6,855 bases of DNA from Aliarcobacter sp. (GTDB lineage: Bacteria > Campylobacterota > Campylobacteria > Campylobacterales > Arcobacteraceae). The notes under the pieces are model-generated. The model was not told the DNA's origin. It searched no databases and was given only the letters and a program-made list of their open reading frames with translations. Numbering within the stretch: the stretch's first letter is position 1; each line of letters starts with the position of its first letter. Both the position numbers and the translations under genes were made by a program. Below are positions 1 through 6,111 of the stretch, piece by piece. The stretch covers positions 1-6,855 of the forward strand of contig JAGOHQ010000039.1 in the NCBI GenBank assembly GCA_017996075.1. The letters run 5' to 3'.

Positions 1-2
1 AG

Positions 3-1406
3 ATGAATTTTGAAAAATATTACCTATTAGATACAAATATACTACTTGAAGATGCTAGAAATATCTTTAAATTAAGTGATAGTACAAAAAACTTAATAAT
101 CTTAAGCGAAACAGTTTTAGATGAAATAGATAGCAAAAAAAGTGGATATGATGAGATAAATTTTCAAGCAAGGGAATTTGCAAGAATTCTTGAGAACTCT
201 GAAATTTTAAGTTCAAATAAATATGAAGATTTTAAGATAATTAGATTAAAACTTATAAATCAAGATGAAACAATATTGGATATTATCTCTAAAGATGAAT
301 ATACTATAAATAGTAAAAATATATCTTTAAATATTTTGAATGATAGAAAAATACTTGAGGTTGCAAAGTTTGCACAAATATACTATAACAAAGATATAAA
401 ATTTGTATCTATGGATATTATGGCAAGAACAAGAGCTATATCTCTTGATATAAAAAGTGTAGCACTTCATGGTAAAGATAGTGATAAATTTGATTTCGAT
501 TTTATAAAGAATATTGATATAAACTTCGAAGATTTAGAAGATTTAGAGAATCAAGATATAATCAAATTTGATAAAGAATATAAAGTTTCTGATTTCTCTT
601 ATTGTCTCAAAGTTAAACATTCAGATCAAGTTATTTTGGCTTCAATTCAAAACAATAGAATAAAAATCCTTGATGAAGAAGAGGTAAGAAATCAAATAAT
701 TACACCTTTAAATAAAGAACAACTATTTTTCTCAAATGCTATAATAAATCATTTTTATAATGTTTTAATAGTTGAAGCTAAAGCTGGAAGTGGAAAAACA
801 CTTTTAGCTTTAAGCGGTGCTTTAAAACTTGTTAAGCAGAAACATTTCCAAAAAATTATATATATAAGAAACTCTATTGAGTCTTTGGATAAAGGTGAAG
901 ATGTTGGATATTTACCAGGACTAGAGGAGAAATTTAGAATATATAATCATCCACTTATGGATAGTTTAGAGTATATTATACGAACTGAGCACAAAAGAAG
1001 AAGGAGTAAAAGGGATGATATTTCATATACTCCACTTGAAGATAGTGAAGTAAGCTCAAGAGTTGAGCAGATGATTTCAAATTATGGTATTGAAACCATG
1101 TGGGTTGGGGAGATGAGAGGTAGAACACTTTCAAACTCGTTTATTATAATTGATGAAGCACAAAATATGTCAAATAAAACAATGCAGATGGTACTTTCTA
1201 GAGTTGATAGTAGTTGTAAAGTTGTAATTCTTGGTTCAAATAAACAAATTGATAATTTTTATGTAAACAAATATACAAATGCTCTAACAACTCTTTTAAA
1301 ATCTACTCAAAATGATAATAATCTTGTAAATATTTTTGCAATTAAGCTTGAAAAAGTTCTAAGAGGTCCTATTACAGAGTGGGCTGAAAATATTTTTAGC
1401 AAATAA
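3..1406 (+). CDS. PIN domain-PhoH family ATPase (YlaK-like)
   Basis: 467 aa, cytoplasmic. Residues 1-150 form a PIN nuclease-like domain: the opening YLLDTNILL carries D10, followed by VLDEID (E41), NDR (D114) and SMDIMAR (D138), the usual acidic set for metal-dependent RNase activity. Residues 235-467 form a PhoH P-loop ATPase: Walker A AKAGSGKT (259-266, K265/T266), the DVGYLPG-EEK block (300-310), MRGRTL (371-376), Walker B IIIDEAQN (381-388) and a GSNKQID motif (411-417). PIN-PhoH proteins are thought to couple an RNA helicase/ATPase to an RNase; the cellular role here is unknown. Two positions look atypical: the first Gly of Walker A is Ala259, and the usual GD of the late motif is G411-S412. 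The ATG lies 2 bases from the window edge, so no ribosome site can be checked, but the PIN domain normally begins just here. No strong terminator follows. Confidence 0.9.
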   Translation: MNFEKYYLLDTNILLEDARNIFKLSDSTKNLIILSETVLDEIDSKKSGYDEINFQAREFARILENSEILSSNKYEDFKIIRLKLINQDETILDIISKDEYTINSKNISLNILNDRKILEVAKFAQIYYNKDIKFVSMDIMARTRAISLDIKSVALHGKDSDKFDFDFIKNIDINFEDLEDLENQDIIKFDKEYKVSDFSYCLKVKHSDQVILASIQNNRIKILDEEEVRNQIITPLNKEQLFFSNAIINHFYNVLIVEAKAGSGKTLLALSGALKLVKQKHFQKIIYIRNSIESLDKGEDVGYLPGLEEKFRIYNHPLMDSLEYIIRTEHKRRRSKRDDISYTPLEDSEVSSRVEQMISNYGIETMWVGEMRGRTLSNSFIIIDEAQNMSNKTMQMVLSRVDSSCKVVILGSNKQIDNFYVNKYTNALTTLLKSTQNDNNLVNIFAIKLEKVLRGPITEWAENIFSK

Positions 1407-1410
1407 ATTT

Positions 1411-1432
1411 TTATTTATAAATAATTTATAAA
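1411..1432. repeat. Paired TTTATAAA dyads, candidate operator
   Basis: Two identical 8-bp palindromes TTTATAAA lie at 1414-1421 and 1425-1432, exactly 11 bp apart, so on the same DNA face. The first is the core of a perfect 14-bp palindrome (1411-1424). They cover the -35 to -15 region of the promoter of the downstream Phd-like gene. Phd/YefM antitoxins typically autoregulate through short adjacent palindromes, so this is a plausible operator. The elements contain only A and T in an AT-rich genome, so chance is a real alternative. Confidence 0.35.
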
Positions 1433-1435
1433 ATG

Positions 1436-1444
1436 TGTTATAAT
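1436..1444 (+). promoter_or_regulatory. Extended -10 promoter of the Phd-like gene
   Basis: TGTTATAAT matches the TGn-extended -10 element perfectly, with TATAAT at 1439-1444. Campylobacterota vegetative promoters usually have this form with only AT-rich sequence in place of a -35 box, as here. Transcription would start near 1451, giving a leader of about 22 bases that includes the AAAGGA ribosome site at 1461-1466. It lies in the 67-base gap after the PhoH gene, so the small gene has its own promoter. Confidence 0.75.
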
Positions 1445-1473
1445 ACAAGATATTTTATGTAAAGGATTACATT

Positions 1474-1878
1474 ATGTCTTTATTACAATACACATCAGAT
1501 GAGATGTTTTCAGCAACAGATTTAGTAAGAAAAAACAAATCTATTTTTGATAAATTACAAAAAAAAGAGATAGAAAAAGCAATAATTCTTCGTGATGGTA
1601 AGCCATCTATAATGATGCTAGACTTTTCAGAGTATGAGAAACTGATGAAAGATTATTTGAGTTTAAAAGCTGGAAATAGTACAAATATAAACACAAAAAC
1701 TATAAATGAAACAGTAATTGAAGGACAAACGATAAAAAGTGATTCAAAAATTAGTCAAGAAGATTATGAAGCTGCTATGAAAGAGATTGAGCAGATAAGT
1801 TTTAGTTCAGATTTTAGTATTAAAGAAGATGATGAACAAAAAGCACCACAAGCATTAAAAGAGTTTTGGGAAAAATAA
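1474..1878 (+). CDS. Phd/YefM-like antitoxin-type DNA-binding protein, no toxin nearby
   Basis: 134 aa. Residues 9-60 resemble the Phd/YefM fold: an N-terminal segment with FSATDLVRKNKSIFDKL, then KAIILRDGKPSIMML (35-49), which fits the typical 'piiitrngkpvavl' strand-turn-strand, then FSEYEKLM (51-58). The rest (about 65-134) is polar and acidic and probably flexible until bound; in antitoxins this part wraps the toxin. It is longer than typical antitoxins (about 80-90 aa). The ATG is set by AAAGGA at 1461-1466, 7 bases upstream. No RelE, Doc or other toxin-like frame follows; the next gene is convergent and begins its 3' end 31 bases away. It may be an orphan transcription regulator or an antitoxin whose partner lies elsewhere. 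The family call is by motif reading only. Confidence 0.7.
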   Translation: MSLLQYTSDEMFSATDLVRKNKSIFDKLQKKEIEKAIILRDGKPSIMMLDFSEYEKLMKDYLSLKAGNSTNINTKTINETVIEGQTIKSDSKISQEDYEAAMKEIEQISFSSDFSIKEDDEQKAPQALKEFWEK

Positions 1879-1879
1879 G

Positions 1880-1899
1880 AATGTTTCACGGGAAACATT
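1880..1899. other. parS-like palindrome (candidate ParB site) in a convergent gap
   Basis: The 16-mer at 1882-1897, TGTTTCACGGGAAACA, differs from the widespread chromosomal parS consensus TGTTTCACGTGAAACA by one base (G for T at 1891). With flanking bases it is an 8-bp perfect inverted repeat, AATGTTTC/GAAACATT, around a 4-base centre. It sits only 2 bases past the stop of the Phd-like gene and 11 bases before the 3' end of the opposing gene. As RNA it could also form a short hairpin from either strand, so a weak bidirectional terminator is the alternative; neither flank has a clean U-run. Confidence 0.5.
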
Positions 1900-1909
1900 T
1901 CAAATAAAA

Positions 1910-3502
1910 TCAAAGATATACTTTTTTGTACCATAAAGAGAAAACAAAAAGAGAGTACAAATGCTGTTTAAATTTATTTGAACTAGCGAGTGTATAAATC
2001 TGTCTTATATAGTTTTCATTAAAAAAAGCTGTTTGTCTATTTACTTCTAAAATAGTATCTAAAATAGAGCTTCCAAATTCATCTTGAAGCCACTCATTAA
2101 AAGGTGAGTTAAAGCCTTTTTTTGTTCTATTTATGATTTGTTCAGGGATATATTTTGATGCAATCTTTTTAAGCAAGTATTTGTTTGTATTGCCCATTTT
2201 TATTGAACTTTCAATGCTAAAAACATATTTAAGTATATCATTATCTAAAAAGGGAGTATGAATTTGTAAAGAGTTCTCTTTTGAAACTTTGTATACTTTT
2301 GTTAAAACAGGATTTGAAACCCAAAGTTTTAAATCAATATAACTCATATTATCAACAAAGTCTTGTTTTGGTGTTTCACTTTTAAATGTTGGAACTTTTA
2401 CAAATAGCTTTCTTTTTTGTATATCATTAAAAATTTCTCCAAAAGAGTTATATATATTTTGTTTTTTTACAACTCTTCTTAAATATTCACTCTCTTTTGT
2501 ATTATTTTGCAAAGCTGATATAATTTCATTTAAAAATTCGTTTTGTTCTTTTGATAAAGATTTTTCAAAATTATGATACTTTAGAAATTTTGCATAGTTA
2601 TCATAACCAAAGAAAAGTTCATCTGCACCTTCTCCAGATAGAAGTGAATTTACACCAAAATCTTTAACATTTTTTAATAAAAAATTTAGTGGAACAGCAG
2701 CACTATCTCCATGAGGTTCATCAAAAAACTCTAAAGTATTATAAAAACTATCTATATAGTTCTTTTTATCAATTATTATTTCATGATGATTTGAGTTTAT
2801 ATGATTTGAAGTAATTTTGGCATATGGAAGTTCACAATAGTTTTTGTATTCATTATAACCAATACTAAAAGTATCTATTTTTCTACCAGATATTTTGGTA
2901 TAAATTGAAGATATAAGAGAGCTATCAATTCCTCCGCTTAAAAGTGTGCTAGGAGACGATATAAGCCTTTTTTCAATTGCGGAGTATAAAAGCTCTTCTA
3001 AGTCATTTAAAGCTATATTTTCATCGTTTACGGCTTTATATGTATTAATTTTATAATATTTCTTTTTGATTAAATCTTTTTTTGGTTCAAAAATCAGATA
3101 TGAACTATCTTCAAGTTTATAAATATCACAATAAAATGTATCTTCACCAAATGTAGAGAAATGTTGAATATACTTGCTAAGAGCAATTTTATTTAATTTT
3201 GGCAAATTTGGAAGCTCTTTTAGAATATCTTTTATAGAAGTTGAAAATATAAATTTTTCATTTTGTATGTAGTAATAAAATGGAATATTTCCAAATCTAT
3301 CTCTTGAACAAAAATAGAGATTTTTTATTTTATCATAGATACAAAAAGCAAAAACTCCATCAAGTTTTGATACAAAATCAAATGAGTATTTTATATATAA
3401 ATCTTTTAAAATTTCCCCAATATTATTAATTAGATACTCTTCAAATTTATATATTTCACCTTCAAAATAGATAGTTAAATCTTCGAAATCATATCTTTTC
3501 AT
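1910..3502 (-). CDS. Asparagine synthetase-like protein with degenerate glutaminase domain
   Basis: 530 aa, cytoplasmic. Family members activate a carboxylate with ATP as the acyl-adenylate and form an amide, with ammonia made by an N-terminal class II glutaminase. The synthetase half is clear: PP-loop LLSGGIDSS (187-195), FFDEPHGDSAAVP (259-271), LLSGEGADELFFGY (287-300), PFLD (417-420) and RTKKGFNSPFNEWL (459-472). The glutaminase half is reduced: there is no MCGI start, so the Cys nucleophile and about the first 50 residues are missing; NGEIYN reads EGEIYK (14-19); the stretch leading to the SDTE motif is deleted; RDRFGNIPFYYY (68-78) remains. The conserved synthetase motif ExRxPFLD reads QIHTPFLD. 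The start is firm: an in-frame stop lies 9 bases upstream and AGGA at 3513-3510 is 7 bases before the ATG. It follows the permease gene by 4 bases. Likely an ammonia-using or altered amide-forming enzyme; substrate unknown. Confidence 0.85.
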   Translation of the reverse strand: MKRYDFEDLTIYFEGEIYKFEEYLINNIGEILKDLYIKYSFDFVSKLDGVFAFCIYDKIKNLYFCSRDRFGNIPFYYYIQNEKFIFSTSIKDILKELPNLPKLNKIALSKYIQHFSTFGEDTFYCDIYKLEDSSYLIFEPKKDLIKKKYYKINTYKAVNDENIALNDLEELLYSAIEKRLISSPSTLLSGGIDSSLISSIYTKISGRKIDTFSIGYNEYKNYCELPYAKITSNHINSNHHEIIIDKKNYIDSFYNTLEFFDEPHGDSAAVPLNFLLKNVKDFGVNSLLSGEGADELFFGYDNYAKFLKYHNFEKSLSKEQNEFLNEIISALQNNTKESEYLRRVVKKQNIYNSFGEIFNDIQKRKLFVKVPTFKSETPKQDFVDNMSYIDLKLWVSNPVLTKVYKVSKENSLQIHTPFLDNDILKYVFSIESSIKMGNTNKYLLKKIASKYIPEQIINRTKKGFNSPFNEWLQDEFGSSILDTILEVNRQTAFFNENYIRQIYTLASSNKFKQHLYSLFVFSLWYKKVYL

Positions 3503-3506
3503 ATAT

Positions 3507-4421
3507 TTATCCTATAAAATAATCAATTATTTCAATATAAAAATGAAGAATTGCTACAAAAATGGCACTAGAAACTAAAATAGTTGCAGCTACATCTGTT
3601 GGTTTTGTATTATATATTACAGAAAAATTTACATTATTTACAGCAAGTGGCATCATAAGTTCCATTATAAGAATTGAAGCCACCATAGAATTTAAATTTG
3701 TAAAACTAATAATGATTAAAATACCAATAATAGGTAAAAGAATATGTTTAACAAAACTTATTTGTAAAGATAATTTCCAAGGGATAGTTTTTATCTTTAC
3801 ACTATAAAGATATGTTCCAAAAATTATTAATTGTAGTGTTAATGATGTATATGCACCCATTTCTAAAGCAAAATCAAACTCTTTTGGAATAGGAATTTCA
3901 TAATAATTTACAGCTAAAGCTAGAAGTGCAAACCAAATTACTGGAATTTTAAATATAGATTTTAAAGATTGTTTGAAATTAAACTGCTCTCTTGCAAAAA
4001 AGTAGATTGATATTGTGTACATAAAAAAAATGTTTGCTATATTTATAATACTTGTATATGGAACACTTTGCTCTCCAAAAAGTGCAATACCAAGTGGAAT
4101 TCCTAGATTTCCAGTATTTCCAATCAAAGCTGTTGCTAAAAAAATATTTTCATCTGTTTTTGAAGAGAAAATAAATTTTGAGTAAAGAAGCATTAAAAGT
4201 AGAGTTGAAGCCATACAAAAAATAAAAAATATTGGAGATAGTATAAACTCATAATTTATAGGTTCTTTTGTTAATCCCCAAAAAATCATAATTGGTTGAA
4301 GAAAGTATAGAGATATTAAAACTAATGATTTTTCATCTATTTGAGTTTTTAGCTTTTTTTTAGCAATAAAACCCAAAAAGATAAAAAAATATATTGGAAG
4401 AACCGATAGTAATGCTTCTAT
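3507..4421 (-). CDS. AEC (auxin efflux carrier) family permease, apparent AUA start
   Basis: Inner-membrane transporter of the AEC/BART type, about 10 hydrophobic segments; substrate unknown (family members move small organic acids or amino acids). Numbering 304 aa from 4421, the family signature NTGNLGIPLGIALFG is at 102-116, a second half begins near 160, and the C-terminal block LAVNNVNFSVIYNT (259-272) fits the family. The first standard start codon in frame is TTG at 4376-4374, but that would cut off most of the first membrane helix and has no ribosome site. The frame stays open upstream through IEALLSVLPIYFFIF, exactly the helix expected, to a TAA at 4427-4425. The best-placed initiation codon is ATA at 4421-4419, 6 bases after AAAGGAT. 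The family's usual length of about 300-310 aa supports this longer form. Second gene of the cluster, 23 bases after the PiT stop. The permease call is firm; the start is not. Confidence 0.8.
   Translation of the reverse strand: MEALLSVLPIYFFIFLGFIAKKKLKTQIDEKSLVLISLYFLQPIMIFWGLTKEPINYEFILSPIFFIFCMASTLLLMLLYSKFIFSSKTDENIFLATALIGNTGNLGIPLGIALFGEQSVPYTSIINIANIFFMYTISIYFFAREQFNFKQSLKSIFKIPVIWFALLALAVNYYEIPIPKEFDFALEMGAYTSLTLQLIIFGTYLYSVKIKTIPWKLSLQISFVKHILLPIIGILIIISFTNLNSMVASILIMELMMPLAVNNVNFSVIYNTKPTDVAATILVSSAIFVAILHFYIEIIDYFIG
3510..3513 (-). promoter_or_regulatory. Ribosome site of the synthetase-like gene inside the permease end
   Basis: On the minus strand AGGA (3513 to 3510) precedes the ATG at 3502-3500 by 7 bases. 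It overlaps the last sense codons of the permease, whose TAA is at 3509-3507. A ribosome ending the permease would therefore cover the next initiation site, the usual arrangement for translational coupling. It fixes the synthetase-like start and rules out a hidden longer N-terminus carrying the missing Cys. Confidence 0.75.
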
Positions 4422-4426
4422 TTTTT

Positions 4427-4433
4427 ATCCTTT
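4427..4433 (-). promoter_or_regulatory. Ribosome site pointing to the AUA start of the permease
   Basis: AAAAGGAT on the minus strand (about 4434 to 4427) is a strong Shine-Dalgarno. It is 6 bases ahead of ATA (4421-4419) and about 50 bases ahead of the TTG (4376-4374), so it cannot serve the TTG. A single G at 4419's complement would restore ATG. Confidence 0.7.
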
Positions 4434-4434
4434 T

Positions 4435-4456
4435 GTAACAGTTTTTAAACTGCTAC
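4435..4456. repeat. Imperfect inverted repeat over the PiT stop codon
   Basis: GTAACAGTTT / AAACTGCTAC pair around a TT centre with one mismatch (4438 against 4453). The core CAGTTTTTAAACTG spans 4439-4452 and includes the PiT TAA at 4447-4445. As RNA it could form a weak hairpin just before the permease's ribosome site, possibly marking an mRNA processing point or damping expression. There is no U-run, so it is not a standard terminator. Confidence 0.3.
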
Positions 4457-6028
4457 AATTCCTTTTATCATATAGTAAATTCCAGCTGCAATTAAAGCAG
4501 ATGCAGGTACTGTAATAACCCAAGCTGCAATTATTTTTTTAACAGCATCTCGTTTTACATATTTTGCACCTTTTGCTTCTTTGAAATCTTTTTTCTCTTG
4601 TTTTACTTGATCTTCAATTTCATCAATTTTTTTAAATAAATCAACAATTTTTACATAAGTTGATTTATTCTTATCTTTTAAAGATTCAAGTTTAAATAAA
4701 TCTGCTTTTAATTTCTCAAGTTCTTTTTTATGTTTTTTAAATTTTTCTCTAATATCTTGAACATAGTTTTTTTCTGTCATATCAAGAGCTTCTCTTAAAA
4801 ATCCAACTCCAAAAACACCACCTATTGCAATATGAGTAGAAGAAACAGGAAGTCCCATTTGACTAGCGATAATAACTGTTACAGCCGTTGCCATTGCAAC
4901 TGAAAATGCTCTCATTTGGTCAAGTTCTGTAATTTCACTACCAACAGTTTTAATAAGCCTAGGACCATATAAAATAAGACCAATAACAATACCAATCGCA
5001 CCAACAACCATAATCCAAAATGGTACAGATGCTTTAACACTAGTTCCACCATGCATTATTGCATCATTTATAGCAGCAAGGGGTCCAATAGCATTTGAAA
5101 CATCATTTGCCCCATGAGCAAATGATAATAAAGCAGCTCCAAAAATTAAAGCAGGTGTAAATAATTTATTTACACTTGATCTATCATTTGATAAATTTGA
5201 TAAATTTTTATCTATACTTTTTTTTGTAATATAATAAGCAACAAAAGCAAACAATAAACTAATTCCAGAAGCAAATAAGAAACTAATATTTACTAGCTGC
5301 TTTAAACCTTTTAAAATCAGATAAGTAGTAAAAGCCCAAGTCATTATAGCAATTAAAATAGGTACAAATTTTTGTGCTTGTTCTATCATATTCTCTTTAT
5401 AAACAATCTGTTTTTTTATGAAGTACAAGAAACCAGCAGCAACAATACCACCAAGTAAAGGTGATATTACCCAAGAAGAAGCAATTTCTGCTAAACTACC
5501 CCAATTTAAAATAGAAAAACCAGCACTTGCAATCCCAGCTCCCATTACCCCACCAACAATCGCATGAGTAGTTGAAACAGGTGCGCCTATAGATGTAGCA
5601 AAATTTAACCAAACAGCACCAGCAAGAAGTCCAGCTGTCATAGCCCAAATAAATGAATTTTTATCTGTAATTAAATTTGGGTTTATAATTCCACTTTTGA
5701 TTGTATTAACAACATCTCCACCTGCAATAATAGCACCAGCACTTTCAAATATTGCCGCTATTATAATTGCTCCTGTTAGAGTTAAAGCTCTTGCACCAAC
5801 TGCAGGGCCTACATTATTTGCAACATCATTCGCACCAATATTTAAAGCCATGTAAGCTCCAAAAATAGCACCAATTATTAAAAAAGTATTATCAGGTACT
5901 TTACCGTGAGAAGAGTATGTCCAAAGAAATACTGCTAACAAAAAGAGAAGAGAGAAAGATAATTTTGCGAAACTTGAAAGAGATTTTTCGGTGGCACTCT
6001 CAATAGTTTTTATGGTTTTTATATCCAA
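4445..6028 (-). CDS. PiT family inorganic phosphate transporter
   Basis: 527 aa integral membrane protein, a cation-coupled low-affinity phosphate permease by family. It has the two inverted PiT halves: GANDVANNVGPAVG (65-78) with GAPVSTTHAIVGG (148-160), and HGANDVSNAIGPLA (305-318) with GLPVSSTHIAIGG (392-404). About 10-12 hydrophobic segments are visible, the last being VITVPASALIAAGIYYMI. Between about 418 and 495 lies a strongly charged Lys/Glu stretch with heptad-like leucines, probably a cytoplasmic coiled coil. It starts with TTG: AAGGA (6040-6036) lies 7 bases upstream and no ATG fits. No PhoU-like (DUF47) partner gene, often found next to Pit, is present here. First gene of the cluster, with its own -10 box upstream. 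Confidence 0.93.
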   Translation of the reverse strand: MDIKTIKTIESATEKSLSSFAKLSFSLLFLLAVFLWTYSSHGKVPDNTFLIIGAIFGAYMALNIGANDVANNVGPAVGARALTLTGAIIIAAIFESAGAIIAGGDVVNTIKSGIINPNLITDKNSFIWAMTAGLLAGAVWLNFATSIGAPVSTTHAIVGGVMGAGIASAGFSILNWGSLAEIASSWVISPLLGGIVAAGFLYFIKKQIVYKENMIEQAQKFVPILIAIMTWAFTTYLILKGLKQLVNISFLFASGISLLFAFVAYYITKKSIDKNLSNLSNDRSSVNKLFTPALIFGAALLSFAHGANDVSNAIGPLAAINDAIMHGGTSVKASVPFWIMVVGAIGIVIGLILYGPRLIKTVGSEITELDQMRAFSVAMATAVTVIIASQMGLPVSSTHIAIGGVFGVGFLREALDMTEKNYVQDIREKFKKHKKELEKLKADLFKLESLKDKNKSTYVKIVDLFKKIDEIEDQVKQEKKDFKEAKGAKYVKRDAVKKIIAAWVITVPASALIAAGIYYMIKGIVAV

Positions 6029-6035
6029 ATAATGT

Positions 6036-6040
6036 TCCTT
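6036..6040 (-). promoter_or_regulatory. Ribosome site that fixes the TTG start of the PiT gene
   Basis: AAGGA on the minus strand is followed by 7 bases and then TTG at 6028-6026. The next in-frame upstream codons (TAT, CAT, GAA, AAG) offer no other start, so TTG is the natural choice. The site lies in the proximal arm of the 6036-6106 inverted repeat. Confidence 0.75.
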
Positions 6041-6064
6041 GTGTAACTAAATTGTAATAAAGTT

Positions 6065-6070
6065 ATTATA
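6065..6070 (-). promoter_or_regulatory. -10 box of the PiT-permease-synthetase cluster
   Basis: TATAAT reads on the minus strand from 6070 to 6065. Transcription would start near 6058 and give a leader of about 30 bases to the TTG. There is no TGn extension and only a weak -35 candidate (CTTCAA near 6092-6087). A perfect 14-bp palindrome, TAATAAAGTTATTA (6055-6068), overlaps the -10 box and the likely start point and could bind a repressor, though it is AT-only apart from one G/C pair position. Confidence 0.6.
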
Positions 6071-6111
6071 GTTTAATTACTCTTATTTGAAGTTTAGTTA
6101 CAAGGAGAAAT

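Larger units (their letters stand above)
6036..6106. repeat. Inverted repeat flanking the PiT promoter, containing its Shine-Dalgarno
   Basis: The arm at 6093-6106 (TTTAGTTACAAGGA) is the mirror of the arm at 6036-6051, which reads TTTAGTTACACAAGGA on the minus strand: 14 matching bases with a 2-base insertion, of which 10 (6042-6051 with 6093-6102) pair without a gap. The promoter lies between the arms. The 95-base gap 6029-6123 that holds this contains no gene. Confidence 0.6.

Noticed and set aside
1407..1473. Intrinsic terminator after the PhoH gene
   Set aside because: The palindrome there is AT-only and too weak for a terminator stem; the gap is better explained as promoter and possible operator.
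1882..1897. Simple bidirectional terminator as the sole explanation of the 1880-1899 palindrome
   Set aside because: The stem is only 8 bp and neither side has a clear U-run, whereas the sequence itself matches parS at 15 of 16 bases; a secondary terminator role is still possible.
2372..2379. Second parS-like half-site TGTTTCAC
   Set aside because: Only one arm matches and it is within a coding region; an 8-base match is expected about this often by chance in this window.
3562..3807. 81-residue open frame on the plus strand
   Set aside because: It lies wholly inside the permease gene on the other strand, has no ribosome site and mirrors hydrophobic codons.
4374..4376. TTG as the permease start
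   Set aside because: No ribosome site precedes it and it removes most of the first membrane helix that the upstream open frame encodes.
6102..6107. AAGGAG ribosome-like site on the plus strand
   Set aside because: No start codon follows at a usable distance and the region beyond is the helicase gene on the other strand; it is explained by the inverted repeat.
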